From assembly GCF_018917935.1 (NCBI RefSeq), contig NZ_JAHLPN010000005.1, positions 1 to 64,000 on the forward strand: a stretch of 64,000 nucleotides of DNA, given 5' to 3'. The stretch is from Kineothrix sp. MSJ-39. GTDB lineage: Bacteria; Bacillota; Clostridia; Lachnospirales; Lachnospiraceae. Positions 23,611-32,513 of the stretch are shown one piece after another; position 1 is the stretch's first letter, and the number at the start of each line of letters is the position of its first letter. Made by a program: the position numbers and the translations under genes. The notes under the pieces are model-generated. The model made no database searches. It saw only the letters and a program-made list of their open reading frames with translations, and had not been told where the DNA came from.

Positions 23611-24978
23611 CTACTGCGTAACCAGATTTGTGACCCAGACGCCTTTTTTCACCAACACATATCCTACACAGACCTTGATGATATCTGCACACTGTACAAA
23701 CAGATATACTGTTAAAACCGGTAATGCCGTAAACCGACATAATGTAAATGCCAGACTGACTGACACTACCCAGGTAAACACACTGTCAAATAAGAATGTG
23801 ATGACTGTCTTTCCGCCGGACCGCAGCGTAAAGTATAATACATTCAAAAATCCTTGTAAAGGGAAAAATGCTGCTGTGATGATAATAAACCATCTGCCCA
23901 GGTTGCGGATCTCATCCGTCGTATTATAGGCACGTGGGAATACGTCGGATAAAACGATCAATATAGCGGTCAGACCGACACAAAGTGCTGCTGTAAACCA
24001 CATGAGTTTGTTGGCATTTTTCTTTGCTTCCTCAAATTTGGAAGCACCGAGGAACTGCCCCATGATAATGCCGACCGCATTTCCCATGGCAATAAATACT
24101 ACATTCAGCAGGTTACAGATCGCGTTGGAAATATTCAGCCCCGCGATCACCTCAAGTCCCTTCATGGAATAACACTGTGTCAGCACTGCCATACCACCTG
24201 CCCATAAAAACTCATTAAAGAAAATAGGCAGTCCTTTGATGATGACAGGCATCATTTCCTGCAGAGAAATACGAAGTGTCCGGTAAACATTCTTTAAGAA
24301 ACTGTATTTTTCGATCTCTGCATGTGTCCATATGATGACAACAAACATTTCCGCAAACCTTGCCATAACGGTTGCGATCGCCGCGCCTCGTACTTCCAGC
24401 CGTGGGAAACCGAATTTGCCGTATATCAGGAAATAGTTAAATACGATATCCACTATAACGGAAACCAGTCCTGCCAGCATTGGTTTCATACTTTCTCCCA
24501 TTTCACGCAGGCTGCCCGCATATACCTGTGTAATTGCAAACGGTACAAGACCGATCAGCATGATATGCAGATAAGACAGTGCACTTTCCAATGTCAGCCC
24601 TGCATCCAGATTTCCACCGGAACCTTTCAGGTAAAGACCGATCAGCCATTCTCCGCCAACCAAAAAGACGGCTATTCCGATCACTGTCAGCAGAGCTGTG
24701 ATCCATACTTTCAGGCGGAAGATCTTCTGATACCCCTCTTTATTTCCCTGTCCGAAATACTGCGCACTGTAAATACCCGGTCCTGACAGTCCACCAAATA
24801 CAGCAAGGAAAAATACAAAAAAGAGCTGTCCTGCGATGGAAACCGCGGTCATCTTTTCTGTGCCCAGACTTCCTACCATTAAATTATCTACCAGACTGAC
24901 CGCATTTGTGATCCCGTTCTGGATCATCATGGGAACAGCCAGATAGAGTGCTTTTTTATAAATAGAATTTTGTTGCAT
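23611..24978 (-). CDS. MATE family efflux transporter
   Basis: This is a 455-residue multidrug and toxic compound extrusion transporter with 12 predicted membrane helices. Typical positions include 'VPMMIQNGITNAVSLVDNLMVGSLG' split over helix 1-2 and 'AIGNAVGIIMGQFLGA'-like sequence in the second half. It exports cationic or organic compounds by Na+ or H+ antiport. The frame opens at 25011, but ATG at 24978 has GGAGG 6 bases upstream. lrgA and lrgB follow closely on the same strand. Confidence 0.9.
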   Translation of the reverse strand: MQQNSIYKKALYLAVPMMIQNGITNAVSLVDNLMVGSLGTEKMTAVSIAGQLFFVFFLAVFGGLSGPGIYSAQYFGQGNKEGYQKIFRLKVWITALLTVIGIAVFLVGGEWLIGLYLKGSGGNLDAGLTLESALSYLHIMLIGLVPFAITQVYAGSLREMGESMKPMLAGLVSVIVDIVFNYFLIYGKFGFPRLEVRGAAIATVMARFAEMFVVIIWTHAEIEKYSFLKNVYRTLRISLQEMMPVIIKGLPIFFNEFLWAGGMAVLTQCYSMKGLEVIAGLNISNAICNLLNVVFIAMGNAVGIIMGQFLGASKFEEAKKNANKLMWFTAALCVGLTAILIVLSDVFPRAYNTTDEIRNLGRWFIIITAAFFPLQGFLNVLYFTLRSGGKTVITFLFDSVFTWVVSVSLAFTLCRFTALPVLTVYLFVQCADIIKVCVGYVLVKKGVWVTNLVTQ

Positions 24979-25010
24979 GAGTTCCCTCCGTTCCAATTTC
25001 TTTTTATACA

Positions 25011-25040
25011 TGAAAACGCCCAGGACAAATATCCTGGGCG
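25011..25040 (-). terminator. Terminator of the rplM-rpsI operon
   Basis: Minus-strand stem CGCCCAGGA / TCCTGGGCG (25032-25040 and 25017-25025) with a 6-base loop, followed by TTTTCAT. It lies 32 bases after the rpsI stop codon and ends the ribosomal supercluster. Confidence 0.85.
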
Positions 25041-25071
25041 TAAAACTGTCGTATAAAATCTGACAAACAGA

Positions 25072-25470
25072 TTAACGTTTGCTGAACTGTGGTGCACGAC
25101 GAGCTGCTTTGAGACCGTATTTCTTACGTTCTTTCATACGAGGATCACGTGTTAAGTATCCTGCTTTCTTCAGAACCGGTCTGTAATCAGCATCTACAGT
25201 CAGAAGTGCTCTTGCGATACCATGTCTGATGGCACCTGCCTGACCTGTATATCCGCCACCCTTTACGTTTACAAGGATGTCAAACTTATCAGCTGTATCA
25301 GTTGCTACTAAAGGCTGACGAACAATAACCTTTAATGTCTCTAATCCAAAATATTCATCGATTGATCTTTTATTAATTACGATATTTCCTTTTCCAGGTG
25401 TTAAATATACTCTGGCGATAGATTTTTTTCTTCTTCCAGTTCCGTGGAATTTTGTTGCTGCTTTAGCCAT
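25072..25470 (-). CDS. rpsI: 30S ribosomal protein S9 (uS9)
   Basis: A 132-residue protein of the 30S head. The C-terminal tail, which reaches the P-site tRNA, ends in the invariant '[17 protein letters not shown]'. '[14 protein letters not shown]' at the N terminus is typical. It lies 28 bases after rplM, the usual pairing in bacteria, and is the last gene before the terminator. Confidence 0.97.
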   Translation of the reverse strand: MAKAATKFHGTGRRKKSIARVYLTPGKGNIVINKRSIDEYFGLETLKVIVRQPLVATDTADKFDILVNVKGGGYTGQAGAIRHGIARALLTVDADYRPVLKKAGYLTRDPRMKERKKYGLKAARRAPQFSKR

Positions 25471-25498
25471 TTTAACTTTCTCCTTTCAGTTCCTCTAA

Positions 25499-25927
25499 TT
25501 AGAATGTTAATACTTCAGGTTTCTGAGCTGCCTGCTCATGTTCCGGTCCTGCGTATACATGAAGCTTTGTGTACATCTGTCTTCCTAAAGGTCCCTTTGG
25601 AAGCATGCCCTTAACAGCAAGTTCAACAACCTTCTCTGGCTTCTTATCTAACATTTCTCTTAAAGTTGCTTCTTTCATACCACCTACATAATCTGAATGA
25701 TGGTAGTATACTTTCTGATCTAACTTCTTACCTGTTACTTTAACCTTTGCAGCGTTCACAACGATTACATAATCACCTGTATCGATATGTGGTGTAAAGA
25801 TTGGTTTGTTCTTTCCTCTTAATACTTTAGCTACTTCTGAAGCTAAACGTCCTAATGTCATGTCTGTAGCATCTACTACATACCATTTTCTATCGATTGT
25901 AGCTGGACTAGCCATAAATGTTTTCAT
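25499..25927 (-). CDS. rplM: 50S ribosomal protein L13 (uL13)
   Basis: A 142-residue 50S assembly protein ('[20 protein letters not shown]', '[10 protein letters not shown]'). The frame is open to 26014, but ATG at 25927 has GGAGG 7 bases upstream and gives the family's usual length. It is preceded by a structured leader and a perfect consensus promoter, so rplM-rpsI is its own transcription unit, probably autoregulated. Confidence 0.97.
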   Translation of the reverse strand: MKTFMASPATIDRKWYVVDATDMTLGRLASEVAKVLRGKNKPIFTPHIDTGDYVIVVNAAKVKVTGKKLDQKVYYHHSDYVGGMKEATLREMLDKKPEKVVELAVKGMLPKGPLGRQMYTKLHVYAGPEHEQAAQKPEVLTF

Positions 25928-26060
25928 CGTATTACCTCCAAACTGATATCTACTGTGTTTCTGCCTCTCTCCGGGGCTAATCGGAATCGAAAGGTATTTT
26001 ACTCTGGCTTCCATTATCTGAATTGCCGGGGCAGGTCAATTCTTCACAGGTCGCCACTGT
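25928..26060 (-). ncRNA. L13-type ribosomal leader (candidate)
   Basis: The leader between the promoter and rplM can form AATTCACAG/CTGTGAAgAATT near its 5' end. A long-range pairing also joins CTGCCCCGG with CCGG-agaga-GGCAG (26026-26034 with 25961-25974). A promoter-proximal hairpin plus a long-range stem before rplM resembles the Firmicutes L13 leader, which binds L13 to shut off the operon. The match to the Rfam family was not computed. Confidence 0.55.
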
Positions 26061-26065
26061 GAATT

Positions 26066-26094
26066 ATTATATGATACGCATCCGGGTGTGTCAA
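26066..26094 (-). promoter_or_regulatory. Perfect consensus promoter of rplM-rpsI
   Basis: On the minus strand TTGACA (26089-26094), a 17-bp spacer and TATAAT (26066-26071) match the sigma-A consensus at all 12 positions. Transcription should start near 26059. Confidence 0.9.
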
Positions 26095-26130
26095 GCCTTT
26101 TTTTGCTTTCATTTATCACATATCGCATAA

Positions 26131-27075
26131 CTAATCTTCTATTGCAAGCCCCATCTGTTTACGAGCCTCTTTTTCAGTTATGTGCATACTTTCTGCATAC
26201 AATCTTACAGCCTTCTTGAGGTCTTCATTCTTCTTCTCCAGAGTCTCTTTCTGAGCCTCGATTACCGCTTTACTTTCTTCAAGCGCAATCCTTGCTTCCT
26301 CCAGTCTCTTCTGGGTGCCACGTTCATGATTGTAGTAGTCCTGCCTTGCACGGCATTGTTGTTTTATTATTTCATCTTGATTGTAAACATATAATGCCTC
26401 AGTGGCTTCCTGTAATTCCTGATTTCTTTCTGCCATCTGTCTCAGCTCCTCCCACGTTTTCGCCTTGAAGATTTTTGTCCAATATACAAGTCCTGATTCC
26501 CTGTCTTCTTCTGTTGCCAGTTTTATTTGTGTTAAGTCTACCACATACAGGTTAAATTTTGTAGTATATACATTGTGATTTTTGATGTTCAGCATCTGAT
26601 ATTTGGCAAAAAATTCCGGGTATTCCGGGAAAAGTGTATAGTTTAAAAATCCGATATGATATACCGGCTTGACATTCATGTATTCATCTCCCTTTGCCAC
26701 ATTGTCATAGCTTCTAGCAAGATAAGACAAAGACCTTTCCGGCCAGTCTTTCAGATCAAGCACCTGCATTTCCAGATTGATGATCGTATTGTTATTGAGA
26801 AGTACATTGATATCCAAGATAAATGTTTTGTCATCAATCGCTTCCCCAAATTTGATCGGATTTTGCACAACAATGTCCTGTACCTCTTCTGTTTCCAGCT
26901 TTAAACAGGCACATACAATGGATCGCAACACATTTTTATGCTTCTGCAAGATCACCCGAAACATGTAATCATTTAAAAATGTATACGGAATTACACCCGT
27001 TGCTTTTTTCAGTGCCTCCGCCGCCTCTGACAATTTCACAGTTTCCAAAGTATTTACTTTTTCTTTTTGCGACAT
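26131..27075 (-). CDS. Rpn-family PD-(D/E)XK nuclease-like protein
   Basis: The 314-residue protein belongs to the Rpn/transposase_31-like 'PD-(D/E)XK nuclease family transposase' group. Residues 20-220 carry the opening 'LNDYMFRVIL', the acidic 'DINVLLNN' and the 'NLEMQVLD' strand (E-x-Q), followed by 'ERSLSYLARSYD'. The last 80 residues are a coiled coil. E. coli RpnA-type proteins are DNA endonucleases that promote recombination. It lies alone between truA and rplM, interrupting a normally tight gene order, with a hairpin-rich 190-base spacer upstream and GGGAGG as ribosome site. Confidence 0.78.
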   Translation of the reverse strand: MSQKEKVNTLETVKLSEAAEALKKATGVIPYTFLNDYMFRVILQKHKNVLRSIVCACLKLETEEVQDIVVQNPIKFGEAIDDKTFILDINVLLNNNTIINLEMQVLDLKDWPERSLSYLARSYDNVAKGDEYMNVKPVYHIGFLNYTLFPEYPEFFAKYQMLNIKNHNVYTTKFNLYVVDLTQIKLATEEDRESGLVYWTKIFKAKTWEELRQMAERNQELQEATEALYVYNQDEIIKQQCRARQDYYNHERGTQKRLEEARIALEESKAVIEAQKETLEKKNEDLKKAVRLYAESMHITEKEARKQMGLAIED

Positions 27076-27264
27076 ATAAAGTCCTCCCTATGTAATTTAA
27101 TTGATAAGATAATAATGGAAAATCCGGGCGAAAAGCCCTTTGAAGATAAGCCGAAGCTCTAAGATTGCTGCCTGAACAGCAGCCTTTATATAGTTGAATA
27201 TGGTTATCATAACAGAGGACAGCCATGGCGTCAACGATAACTGTGATATACTTCCACAGGCTAT

Positions 27265-28041
27265 CTATGATACGTCCTGGCTGTCCAGAATTTCATATTG
27301 CATCAGCATAAGGCCCTGCGCAGGCGCTGTCGGTCCTGCCAGTTCCCGGTTTCCGGTCTCAAGTGCCTGCTCCATACGTTCTATGCCCATTTGCCCGCGT
27401 CCGATCGCAACAAGCGTTCCCACAATGATGCGGACCATATTATATAAGAAGCCGTTTCCTGTCACACGGATGCGGATCAGCTCACAGTCCTGCTTATCCC
27501 ATGGATGTTCTGTCAGGATCTGTATGTTTGTGATCGTCCGGATCGTATTGGTCACTTCCGGCTTGTAAGTGGAAAGCCCAGCAAAATCATGCGTACCGAC
27601 CAACATTTCCGCTGCCTGTTCCATCTTTTCAAGATCCAACGGCACATAAACAAAATAGCTGTATTTTTCCAGGATCGGATTTGCAAATTTTGCATGATAA
27701 ATACAGTACTCATATGTTTTCCTTGTTTCTACCTTACGCGGATGAAAATCCTCTGCCACTTCTTCGGACTTCTGAATGCGGATATCCTGTGGCAGTCTCT
27801 GGTTCAGCGCATATGAGATCTTCTCTGCAGGTATTCTGGCATTTGTGGAAAACACAGCGAGATTGCAGAGTGCATGCACCCCCGCGTCTGTTCTGCTGGC
27901 ACCAATGACCGTGATCTCCTCTCCCAGAAGCTCACGCAGATGCTTATTCAGTTGTCCTTCTATCGTATCCGCATTTGGCTGCACCTGCCAGCCACTGTAT
28001 GCACTGCCATCATATGCAACCGTCAGCATGACCCGTTTCAT
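27265..28041 (-). CDS. truA: tRNA pseudouridine(38-40) synthase TruA
   Basis: A 258-residue enzyme that converts uridines 38-40 of the anticodon arm to pseudouridine. The catalytic Asp lies in 'GASRTDAGVHAL', with 'RMLTVAYDGSAYSGWQ'-type N terminus and 'VTGNGFLYNMVRIIVGT' near the C terminus. A GTG at 28053 could extend it by four residues; the ATG at 28041 matches the family start. It follows ecfT by about 20 bases, the usual Clostridia order. Confidence 0.95.
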   Translation of the reverse strand: MKRVMLTVAYDGSAYSGWQVQPNADTIEGQLNKHLRELLGEEITVIGASRTDAGVHALCNLAVFSTNARIPAEKISYALNQRLPQDIRIQKSEEVAEDFHPRKVETRKTYEYCIYHAKFANPILEKYSYFVYVPLDLEKMEQAAEMLVGTHDFAGLSTYKPEVTNTIRTITNIQILTEHPWDKQDCELIRIRVTGNGFLYNMVRIIVGTLVAIGRGQMGIERMEQALETGNRELAGPTAPAQGLMLMQYEILDSQDVS

Positions 28042-28061
28042 ACGCCTGATCACTCCCTGTC

Positions 28062-28877
28062 TTACAGCATTCCGATCGATATCGTCTTGCCAAGTGCGAT
28101 GATACCTGCCAGATAGACGAGCAGGATCACATAAGAAATGCTGTCACGCTTGTGATATTGCAGCGGTTTCATCTTTGTCCTGTTGTCGCCGCCCTGATAA
28201 CATCTTGCTTCCATTGCCATTGCCAGATCATTGGCACGTCTGAAGGCTGATACAAAAAGCGGAACGAGAAGTGGGATCATTGCTTTGATCTTCTTGATCA
28301 GATTGCCGCTTTCGAAATCAGCACCTCTTGCCATCTGCGCTTTCATGATCTTATCTGTTTCTTCCAACAAAATCGGAATAAAACGAAGTGCAATGGACAT
28401 CATCATGGATATTTCATGCACCGGTACTTTGATCTTTGTCAATGGATGCATGAGTTTTTCCATCGCATCCGTCAACTGATTCGGTGTTGTTGTCAGTGTC
28501 ATAAGAGATGAACCTATGATCAGAAGCACCAGACGGATCGCAATAAACACTGCATTGATCACGCCTTCTTTTGTGATCGTAAAGATCCATACCTTTGCCA
28601 GCGGTTCACCGCTTGTCAGGAAAATATTAAACGCCGCTGTGATGAACAGCAGGATCATAATCGCCTTCAATCCACGCACCATATAGGAAAACGGTACTTT
28701 GGATAAAGAAATGACCGCTGCCAGAAATATAACTGCCAGCACATATGGTGCTGCCTTTTTAAATAAGAATAAAGATACAATATAAAGAATTGTTCCAACC
28801 AGTTTTACGCGTGGGTCCAGTCTGTGGATGACAGAGTCAGCCTGATAGTACTGTCCCAATGTAATTTCTCGAATCAT
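28062..28877 (-). CDS. ecfT: ECF transporter transmembrane subunit EcfT
   Basis: A 271-residue membrane protein with about five to six helices and the two coupling motifs 'AQMARGADFE' and 'AMEARCYQGG' (A-R-G/A-R-x type) through which it contacts the ATPases EcfA1/A2. It couples ATP hydrolysis to vitamin or micronutrient uptake by interchangeable S components encoded elsewhere. It is third in the ecfA1-ecfA2-ecfT-truA run. Confidence 0.95.
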   Translation of the reverse strand: MIREITLGQYYQADSVIHRLDPRVKLVGTILYIVSLFLFKKAAPYVLAVIFLAAVISLSKVPFSYMVRGLKAIMILLFITAAFNIFLTSGEPLAKVWIFTITKEGVINAVFIAIRLVLLIIGSSLMTLTTTPNQLTDAMEKLMHPLTKIKVPVHEISMMMSIALRFIPILLEETDKIMKAQMARGADFESGNLIKKIKAMIPLLVPLFVSAFRRANDLAMAMEARCYQGGDNRTKMKPLQYHKRDSISYVILLVYLAGIIALGKTISIGML

Positions 28878-28944
28878 AATTTCTCCTGTTTATCTGATCT
28901 GCCTCGTCTTATGTATCTGTCATACATAAGCTCCGATTCCCAAT

Positions 28945-29796
28945 TCAGTCTGCTCGATGCAGGACGCGCAGGATTTCCTCCTTCGCTTCCTCTATTGTCG
29001 TAGCATCTGTAGATACGGCAAATCCGTTTTGTTTTAACTGCTGCATAATGTAAGTTACTGCCGGTGCTGCCAGACCGACTGCTTCCAGCTCCTTGTAATG
29101 TGCAAATACATCCTTTGGCACACCATCCAGCATGACACTGCCCTTGTTCATGACAATGATCCTGTCCACATAATTGGCAACATCTTCCATGCTGTGGGAT
29201 ACCAGAATGATCGTCATGCCTGTTTCCTGCAGCCCCTTGATCAGCTCTAAGATCTCGTCCCGTCCTTTGGGATCCAGTCCCGCCGTCGGCTCATCCAGGA
29301 TCAGCACATCAGGCTCCATCGCAAGCACACCTGCGATCGCCACACGACGTTTCTGTCCGCCTGACAGATCAAACGGCGACTGGTAAAAATACTCATCCGG
29401 AAGCCCTACCATTTTGAGTGCCTTATACGCTCTCAGCTCTGTTTCTTTCCGGTCAAGCCCCAGATTCTTCGGCCCGAAACAAACATCCTTAAATACATCT
29501 GTTTCAAAAAGCTGGTGCTCCGGATACTGGAATACCAGTCCCACCTTGCTGCGCAGCTTTTTCCGGTCATAATCCTTATCGTAAATATCCTCTCCGTTAA
29601 AATAGACCGTTCCGCTTGTTGCTTCGATCAGTCCGTTCAAATGCTGTACCAGCGTCGATTTACCGGAACCGGTATGTCCGATCAATCCGATAAATTGTCC
29701 GTCCGGTATGACAAGATTGACATCTTTGAGGGCTGCCACTTCCATGTTGGTGCCCTGTTCATATATACAATTCAAATGATCTACAATGATCGGCAT
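28945..29796 (-). CDS. ecfA2: ECF transporter ATPase EcfA2
   Basis: A 283-residue ABC ATPase: Walker A 'GHTGSGKST', Q-loop 'FQYPEHQLF', signature 'LSGGQKRR', Walker B 'LILDEPTAGLD' and the switch His in 'LVSHSMEDV'. It forms the heterodimeric motor with EcfA1. It starts 1 base after the ecfA1 stop codon. Confidence 0.95.
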   Translation of the reverse strand: MPIIVDHLNCIYEQGTNMEVAALKDVNLVIPDGQFIGLIGHTGSGKSTLVQHLNGLIEATSGTVYFNGEDIYDKDYDRKKLRSKVGLVFQYPEHQLFETDVFKDVCFGPKNLGLDRKETELRAYKALKMVGLPDEYFYQSPFDLSGGQKRRVAIAGVLAMEPDVLILDEPTAGLDPKGRDEILELIKGLQETGMTIILVSHSMEDVANYVDRIIVMNKGSVMLDGVPKDVFAHYKELEAVGLAAPAVTYIMQQLKQNGFAVSTDATTIEEAKEEILRVLHRAD

Positions 29797-29797
29797 A

Positions 29798-30664
29798 TTA
29801 TTGTACCTTCTTTAATTCTCGAATCAGTTCATCAGTTTCCAATATTCCGTCCGGCAAAGGAACACCTGCCTTTTTCAGTTCATACGAAAGGAGTGTTACC
29901 TGCGGTACAGAAAGACGCAGCTGCTTCAGCTTCTCTACCTGTGAGAAGATCTCCTTAGGAGTTCCCTGCATCTTCACGCTTCCTTTGTCCATGACATAGA
30001 CATGGTCTGCATGGATGACCTCCTCCATATAATGTGTGATCAGGATTACCGTGATTCCTTCCACATCATTTAAAGCCCGCACTGCGCGGATCACTTCTTT
30101 TCTGCCGTTCGGATCAAGCATCGCCGTCGGCTCGTCTAAAATGATACATTTCGGATGCATCGCAAGCACGCCCGCGATGGAAACACGCTGCTTCTGTCCT
30201 CCTGACAGACGGTTTGGTGATTTCTTGCGGAATTCATACATACCGACTGCTTTCAGGCTTTCCTCTACACGTGCCCAGATCTCTTCTGTCGGAACACCGA
30301 GGTTTTCCGGTCCAAAGCCGACATCTTCTTCCACGATCTGCCCGATGATCTGGTTGTCCGGGTTCTGGAATACCATTCCCGCTTCCTTACGGATCTCGAT
30401 CAGACTGTCCTCATCCTTGGTATCCTTGCCATCTACCCAGACCGTTCCTTCCGTCGGATATAAGATAGCGTTCAGATGCTTTGCCAGCGTTGATTTGCCG
30501 GAACCGTTATGCCCGAGGATCGCCACGAAATCTCCCTGTTTGATGGAAATATCCACATGATCGACTGCGGTTGTGATCCCTTCCACATTACCGTCCTCGT
30601 CACGTCTGATATATTCAAATACTAAATCATCTGTTTTTACGATATTATTCTTTTCTTTTCCCAT
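29798..30664 (-). CDS. ecfA1: ECF transporter ATPase EcfA1
   Basis: A 288-residue ABC ATPase: Walker A 'GHNGSGKST', Q-loop 'FQNPDNQII', signature 'LSGGQKQR', Walker B 'IILDEPTAMLD' and His in 'LITHYMEEV'. The reading frame opens at 30742, but ATG at 30664 (GGAAAG upstream) gives the family's usual N terminus. It has its own promoter (30734-30762), because a plus-strand gene separates it from rplQ. Confidence 0.95.
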   Translation of the reverse strand: MGKEKNNIVKTDDLVFEYIRRDEDGNVEGITTAVDHVDISIKQGDFVAILGHNGSGKSTLAKHLNAILYPTEGTVWVDGKDTKDEDSLIEIRKEAGMVFQNPDNQIIGQIVEEDVGFGPENLGVPTEEIWARVEESLKAVGMYEFRKKSPNRLSGGQKQRVSIAGVLAMHPKCIILDEPTAMLDPNGRKEVIRAVRALNDVEGITVILITHYMEEVIHADHVYVMDKGSVKMQGTPKEIFSQVEKLKQLRLSVPQVTLLSYELKKAGVPLPDGILETDELIRELKKVQ

Positions 30665-30733
30665 AGATAATCTTTCCACGTACAGCCCATTATCTCGTCC
30701 TTTTCCGGTGCTGTCGTTTTTTACTCGCGTTTT

Positions 30734-30762
30734 ATTGTACATGGTTTGTCCGATAAATACAA
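30734..30762 (-). promoter_or_regulatory. Promoter of the ecfA1A2T-truA operon
   Basis: On the minus strand TTGTAT (30757-30762), 17-bp spacer and TACAAT (30734-30739). The long 5' region before the 30664 start, about 60 bases, is consistent with the downstream start choice. Confidence 0.6.
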
Positions 30763-30826
30763 GCTATTTCCTTTTTTTCTGCGCTTTGCTATACTTTTGC
30801 TATACGCTTGAAACAGGAGGCATGTC

Positions 30827-31798
30827 ATGCATAAAAAACATTCTTTTTTGCCGTTGATTCATATTTTGCTTCTGCTGCTCATACTTATATGTATCATACT
30901 GATGCTGTACGGATACACAAAACAGCCAGCCCCCTCTACGCCGCCACAACCGGAGCAGACCGATCTTGCTGATCCATCTGTCGATTTGGCAGAACCAGAA
31001 CAGATACAGTCTGACAATACAACTGATCCACAAAAGACGCAGCATACAACTACCGGAGTACAGGCATCAGATCTGTCAGAGGACGCTGCTCAGGAGAAAG
31101 CTGCCACTGCGCAGACACCTGACACAGAACCGGAAAATGCAGAAATAACAGACCAGGAGGCTACCGATATGACACAGACCTCAAACGGAACAGGCATGGA
31201 TCGCATCACATATCGCGACGGATTTTATCAGGAGACACTCTCCGATACTTTAATAGAACGTATTACAGGAAGCTCCTATCACGAAAATGATGACATCTCT
31301 ATAGATCAGCTACGTTTTCTACATGTACTGTATTATGATTTCAATAATGAGATAAAAGAGGGAGAACTGATCTGCAATAAACTGATCGCAGATGATCTGC
31401 TGGAAATCTTCAGCACGTTATATGACAATGCCTATCAGATTGATAAGATGCAGCTGATTGATGTGTATGATGCAGACGATGATCTTTCCTGCGCGGATGA
31501 TAATACCGCCTGCTTTAACTACCGTGTGATTGCAGGAAGCAAAACATTATCAAAGCATGCCCTTGGCATGGCGATCGATATCAATCCGTTCTACAACCCT
31601 TATGTGACTTATCCGGATGGAAAAGAACGGATCTCTCCTGCAGGCAGTGAGATCTATGCTGACCGCAGCACTGATGATCCGCATATGATCCAGAAAGGAG
31701 ATCTCTGCTACCAGCTGTTTATCGACCACGGCTTTACCTGGGGCGGTGAGTGGAAATCACTCAAAGATTACCAGCATTTCCAGAAAGCCATCAATTAA
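30827..31798 (+). CDS. M15 family D-alanyl-D-alanine carboxypeptidase-like protein
   Basis: The 323-residue exported or membrane-anchored zinc peptidase has one N-terminal helix (residues 7-27) and a long Pro/Thr/Glu/Gln-rich, probably disordered, region (about 30-125). The C-terminal VanY-like domain carries the zinc motif SKHALGMAID (S-x-H-x6-D) near residue 240 and 'FTWGGEWKSLKDYQHF' with the second His near residue 318. It should trim peptidoglycan stem peptides outside the membrane. It sits in the opposite orientation inside the ribosomal supercluster, between rplQ and ecfA1. GGAGG lies upstream of the ATG, and tandem GCTATAC motifs precede it. Confidence 0.85.
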   Translation: MHKKHSFLPLIHILLLLLILICIILMLYGYTKQPAPSTPPQPEQTDLADPSVDLAEPEQIQSDNTTDPQKTQHTTTGVQASDLSEDAAQEKAATAQTPDTEPENAEITDQEATDMTQTSNGTGMDRITYRDGFYQETLSDTLIERITGSSYHENDDISIDQLRFLHVLYYDFNNEIKEGELICNKLIADDLLEIFSTLYDNAYQIDKMQLIDVYDADDDLSCADDNTACFNYRVIAGSKTLSKHALGMAIDINPFYNPYVTYPDGKERISPAGSEIYADRSTDDPHMIQKGDLCYQLFIDHGFTWGGEWKSLKDYQHFQKAIN

Positions 31799-31804
31799 TG
31801 TAAA

Positions 31805-31836
31805 AAAGGGACATCCGACCGGATGTCCCTTTTATT
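31805..31836. terminator. Bidirectional terminator between the M15 peptidase and rplQ
   Basis: A near-perfect 13-base arm AAAGGGACATCCG pairs with CGGATGTCCCTTT (31805-31817 and 31820-31832), with A-runs on one side and T-runs on the other. It can stop transcription from the plus-strand peptidase gene and from the minus-strand alpha operon. Confidence 0.88.
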
Positions 31837-31846
31837 TGCTCTGAAA

Positions 31847-32383
31847 TTATACTAACTCAAGTAATACTTCCATTGCGCCATCGCCTTTACGCTGACCAAT
31901 CTTTACGATACGAGTGTAACCACCCTTGCGGTCTGCATATTTAGGAGCGATTTCGTCGAACAGCTTAGCTGCCATATCGATTTCTTTTGTTCCTTTTTTC
32001 TTACCAGCGTTTGCTGTAGGAACTTCCTTTACAGGATAAAGAACCTGAAGCATCTGACGTCTTGCATGAAGTCTGGAAGGCATATCTTTCTTGATTTCCT
32101 TTTCTACTTCATCGTAAACTGTAACTTTCTTTCCGTCTACAACTTCTTTTACTCTCTTGCCATCTTTGTCCTTACGGGCAACCTTAGCTGTAACCTTAAC
32201 TGTTTCGTAGTTATCTTTTTCTTTTACTGCTAAAGTGATAAGCTTTTCAGCGATCTTCTTTACTTCTTTCGCCTTAGCTTCTGTTGTAACGATCTTTCCG
32301 TTGTATAACAGATTTGTTACCTGATTTCTAAGTAATGCTTTTCTCTGGTCAGATGTTCTGCCAAGTTTTCTGTACTTTGCCAT
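31847..32383 (-). CDS. rplQ: 50S ribosomal protein L17 (bL17), extended form
   Basis: A 178-residue L17; most bacterial L17 proteins are about 115-130 residues. The core ('[20 protein letters not shown]' at the N terminus, '[17 protein letters not shown]' at the C terminus) is normal. The extra residues form a charged insertion at about 60-125 rich in Lys, Asp and Val. Such insertions occur in Lachnospiraceae. ATG at 32383 has GGAGG upstream. It is the last gene of the alpha operon and is preceded by a 130-base spacer with direct repeats. Confidence 0.95.
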   Translation of the reverse strand: MAKYRKLGRTSDQRKALLRNQVTNLLYNGKIVTTEAKAKEVKKIAEKLITLAVKEKDNYETVKVTAKVARKDKDGKRVKEVVDGKKVTVYDEVEKEIKKDMPSRLHARRQMLQVLYPVKEVPTANAGKKKGTKEIDMAAKLFDEIAPKYADRKGGYTRIVKIGQRKGDGAMEVLLELV

Positions 32384-32411
32384 GTTTACGTCCTCCATTC
32401 ATGGTGAATCC

Positions 32412-32491
32412 GGCATTGCTCTTCGGGCTTACATACCGAACCGTTAATTTGTTCCATGTCAGACAGGCATGCAAATGCTCATCGGGCTTAC
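32412..32491 (-). repeat. Imperfect 21-bp direct repeats in the rpoA-rplQ spacer
   Basis: On the minus strand GTAAGCCCGATGAGCATTTGC and GTAAGCCCGAAGAGCAATGCC (32471-32491 and 32412-32432) are repeated 59 bases apart. The first lies in the loop of a CATGC/GCATG hairpin. The spacer is 130 bases in an otherwise compact operon and may act as a leader of rplQ. Confidence 0.45.
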
Positions 32492-32513
32492 TTCGCATGT
32501 CGCTCTGCATTTA

